From NCBI GenBank assembly GCA_945982465.1, contig CAMFSB010000138.1, positions 1-5,327 on the forward strand: a DNA stretch of 5,327 nt, in the 5' to 3' direction. Below are positions 4,920 through 5,327 of the stretch, in pieces (the stretch's first letter is position 1; the number at the start of each line of letters is the position of its first letter). A program made the position numbers and the translations under genes. The notes under the pieces are model-generated. The model saw only the letters and a list, made by a program, of their open reading frames with translations. It was not told the origin of the DNA and did not search any database. This DNA comes from an uncultured Faecalibacterium sp. GTDB taxonomy: Bacteria > Bacillota > Clostridia > Oscillospirales > Ruminococcaceae.

Positions 4920-5327
4920 ATGAACGAAGTCAAAACCCCCAAAAAACCGTTGATGTATTATTACGGCGTCATGATGCTGGCGCTGCTGCTGTTCAACTTT
5001 CTGGCGGTGCCCTGGATGGCGGAGCGCCGCATTCAGGAGGTGGACTACGGCACCTTTATTGCCATGACCGAGAACGGCCAGGTGGATCGGGCGGAGATCG
5101 ACGAACAGCAAAACCAGATCCTGTTTACCGACAAAGAGACCGGCCAGGTGTACAAGACCGGTATGGTCTATGACCCGGACCGCACCGCCCGCCTGTACGA
5201 AAACGGCGTGGATTTTTACGGCCAGATCATCGAGCAGACCTCGCCGTTTTTGACGCTGCTGCTGTACTATGGCCTGCCCAGCGTGTTCATCATGGGGGTG
5301 GGGCATGTCAGGTCCAAAATGCGGTGG
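4920..5327 (+). CDS. ftsH: ATP-dependent zinc metalloprotease FtsH, N-terminal part (cut by window end)
   Basis: The first 136 codons of an open frame that runs off the window without a stop. FtsH is a hexameric membrane-anchored AAA+ protease that degrades misfolded membrane proteins and unstable regulators. Seen here are a short basic cytoplasmic start (MNEVKTPKKP) and a first membrane helix (about residues 12-31). The extracytoplasmic FtsH_ext domain follows, with EVDYGTFIAMTENGQVDRAEI (40-60), IDEQQNQILFTD and YKTG. A second helix begins near residue 107 (FLTLLLYYGLPSVFIMGVG). The VDYGTF and QILFTD blocks, flanked by two helices, are typical of Firmicute FtsH. Walker A/B, the second region of homology and the HEXXH zinc site would lie beyond the window and cannot be checked. 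The ATG at 4920 has an ideal ribosome binding site, AAGGAGG (4906-4912), 7 bases upstream. The last residues (GHVRSKMRW) differ from the usual GQ-x-x-SKK-type exit of the second helix. Confidence 0.9.
   Translation, partial: MNEVKTPKKPLMYYYGVMMLALLLFNFLAVPWMAERRIQEVDYGTFIAMTENGQVDRAEIDEQQNQILFTDKETGQVYKTGMVYDPDRTARLYENGVDFYGQIIEQTSPFLTLLLYYGLPSVFIMGVGHVRSKMRW

Noticed and set aside
4877..5173. 98-codon + strand frame overlapping the start of ftsH
   Set aside because: It is ftsH in a shifted frame (the true frame begins at 4920 and stays open to the window end). Its peptide is shadow-like and its start lacks a ribosome binding site.
4848..5306. 152-codon - strand frame opposite ftsH
   Set aside because: The + strand frame has an ideal ribosome binding site and clear FtsH N-terminal features. 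The antisense peptide has no recognisable family.

Overview
The window looks like chromosomal DNA from a GC-rich, anaerobic, gut-type Firmicute (class Clostridia, probably the Ruminococcaceae/Oscillospiraceae, near Faecalibacterium or Gemmiger). This is inferred from strong AGGAGG-type ribosome binding sites, the style of the FtsH and Liv proteins, and GC-rich genes separated by AT-rich promoter DNA. No rRNA or other marker fixes the genus.

Positions 1-2980 (+ strand) hold the 3' part of a branched-chain amino acid (LIV/HAAT-type) ABC importer operon. It contains the end of livH (permease), livM (second permease), livG and livF (the two ATPases), then a small antibiotic-biosynthesis-monooxygenase (ABM) fold protein. 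Junctions are tight: 14 bp between livH and livM, an 11-bp overlap of livM and livG, 3 bp between livG and livF, and 23 bp before the ABM gene. Together they suggest one transcript. The substrate-binding protein (LivK/J type) is not in the window and may lie upstream. LivM is in frame throughout but lacks or has scrambled a normally conserved stretch near residues 67-84, which is the most notable anomaly here.

Positions 2981-3124 are a convergent intergenic region. It has a strong 15-bp hairpin with T-rich flanks on both strands, a probable bidirectional terminator, followed by a second, unexplained 10-bp perfect stem.

Positions 3125-4681 (- strand) hold two genes read leftward. trmO encodes the tRNA-Thr t6A37 N6-methyltransferase, and a TraX-family multi-pass membrane protein gene lies downstream. 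They are separated by 81 bp containing two short perfect hairpins. No conjugation gene is nearby, so the TraX protein is probably a chromosomal homolog with a different job.

Positions 4682-4919 are a divergent, partly AT-rich promoter region between trmO (-) and ftsH (+). Positions 4920-5327 are the N-terminal 136 codons of ftsH, the membrane-anchored AAA+ zinc protease, cut off by the window end before its ATPase domain.

No stretch over 300 bp lacks a gene. I see no tRNA, rRNA, riboswitch, CRISPR array, insertion sequence or phage gene. Overall this is an ordinary housekeeping region, and I do not see a convincing new biological system in it.
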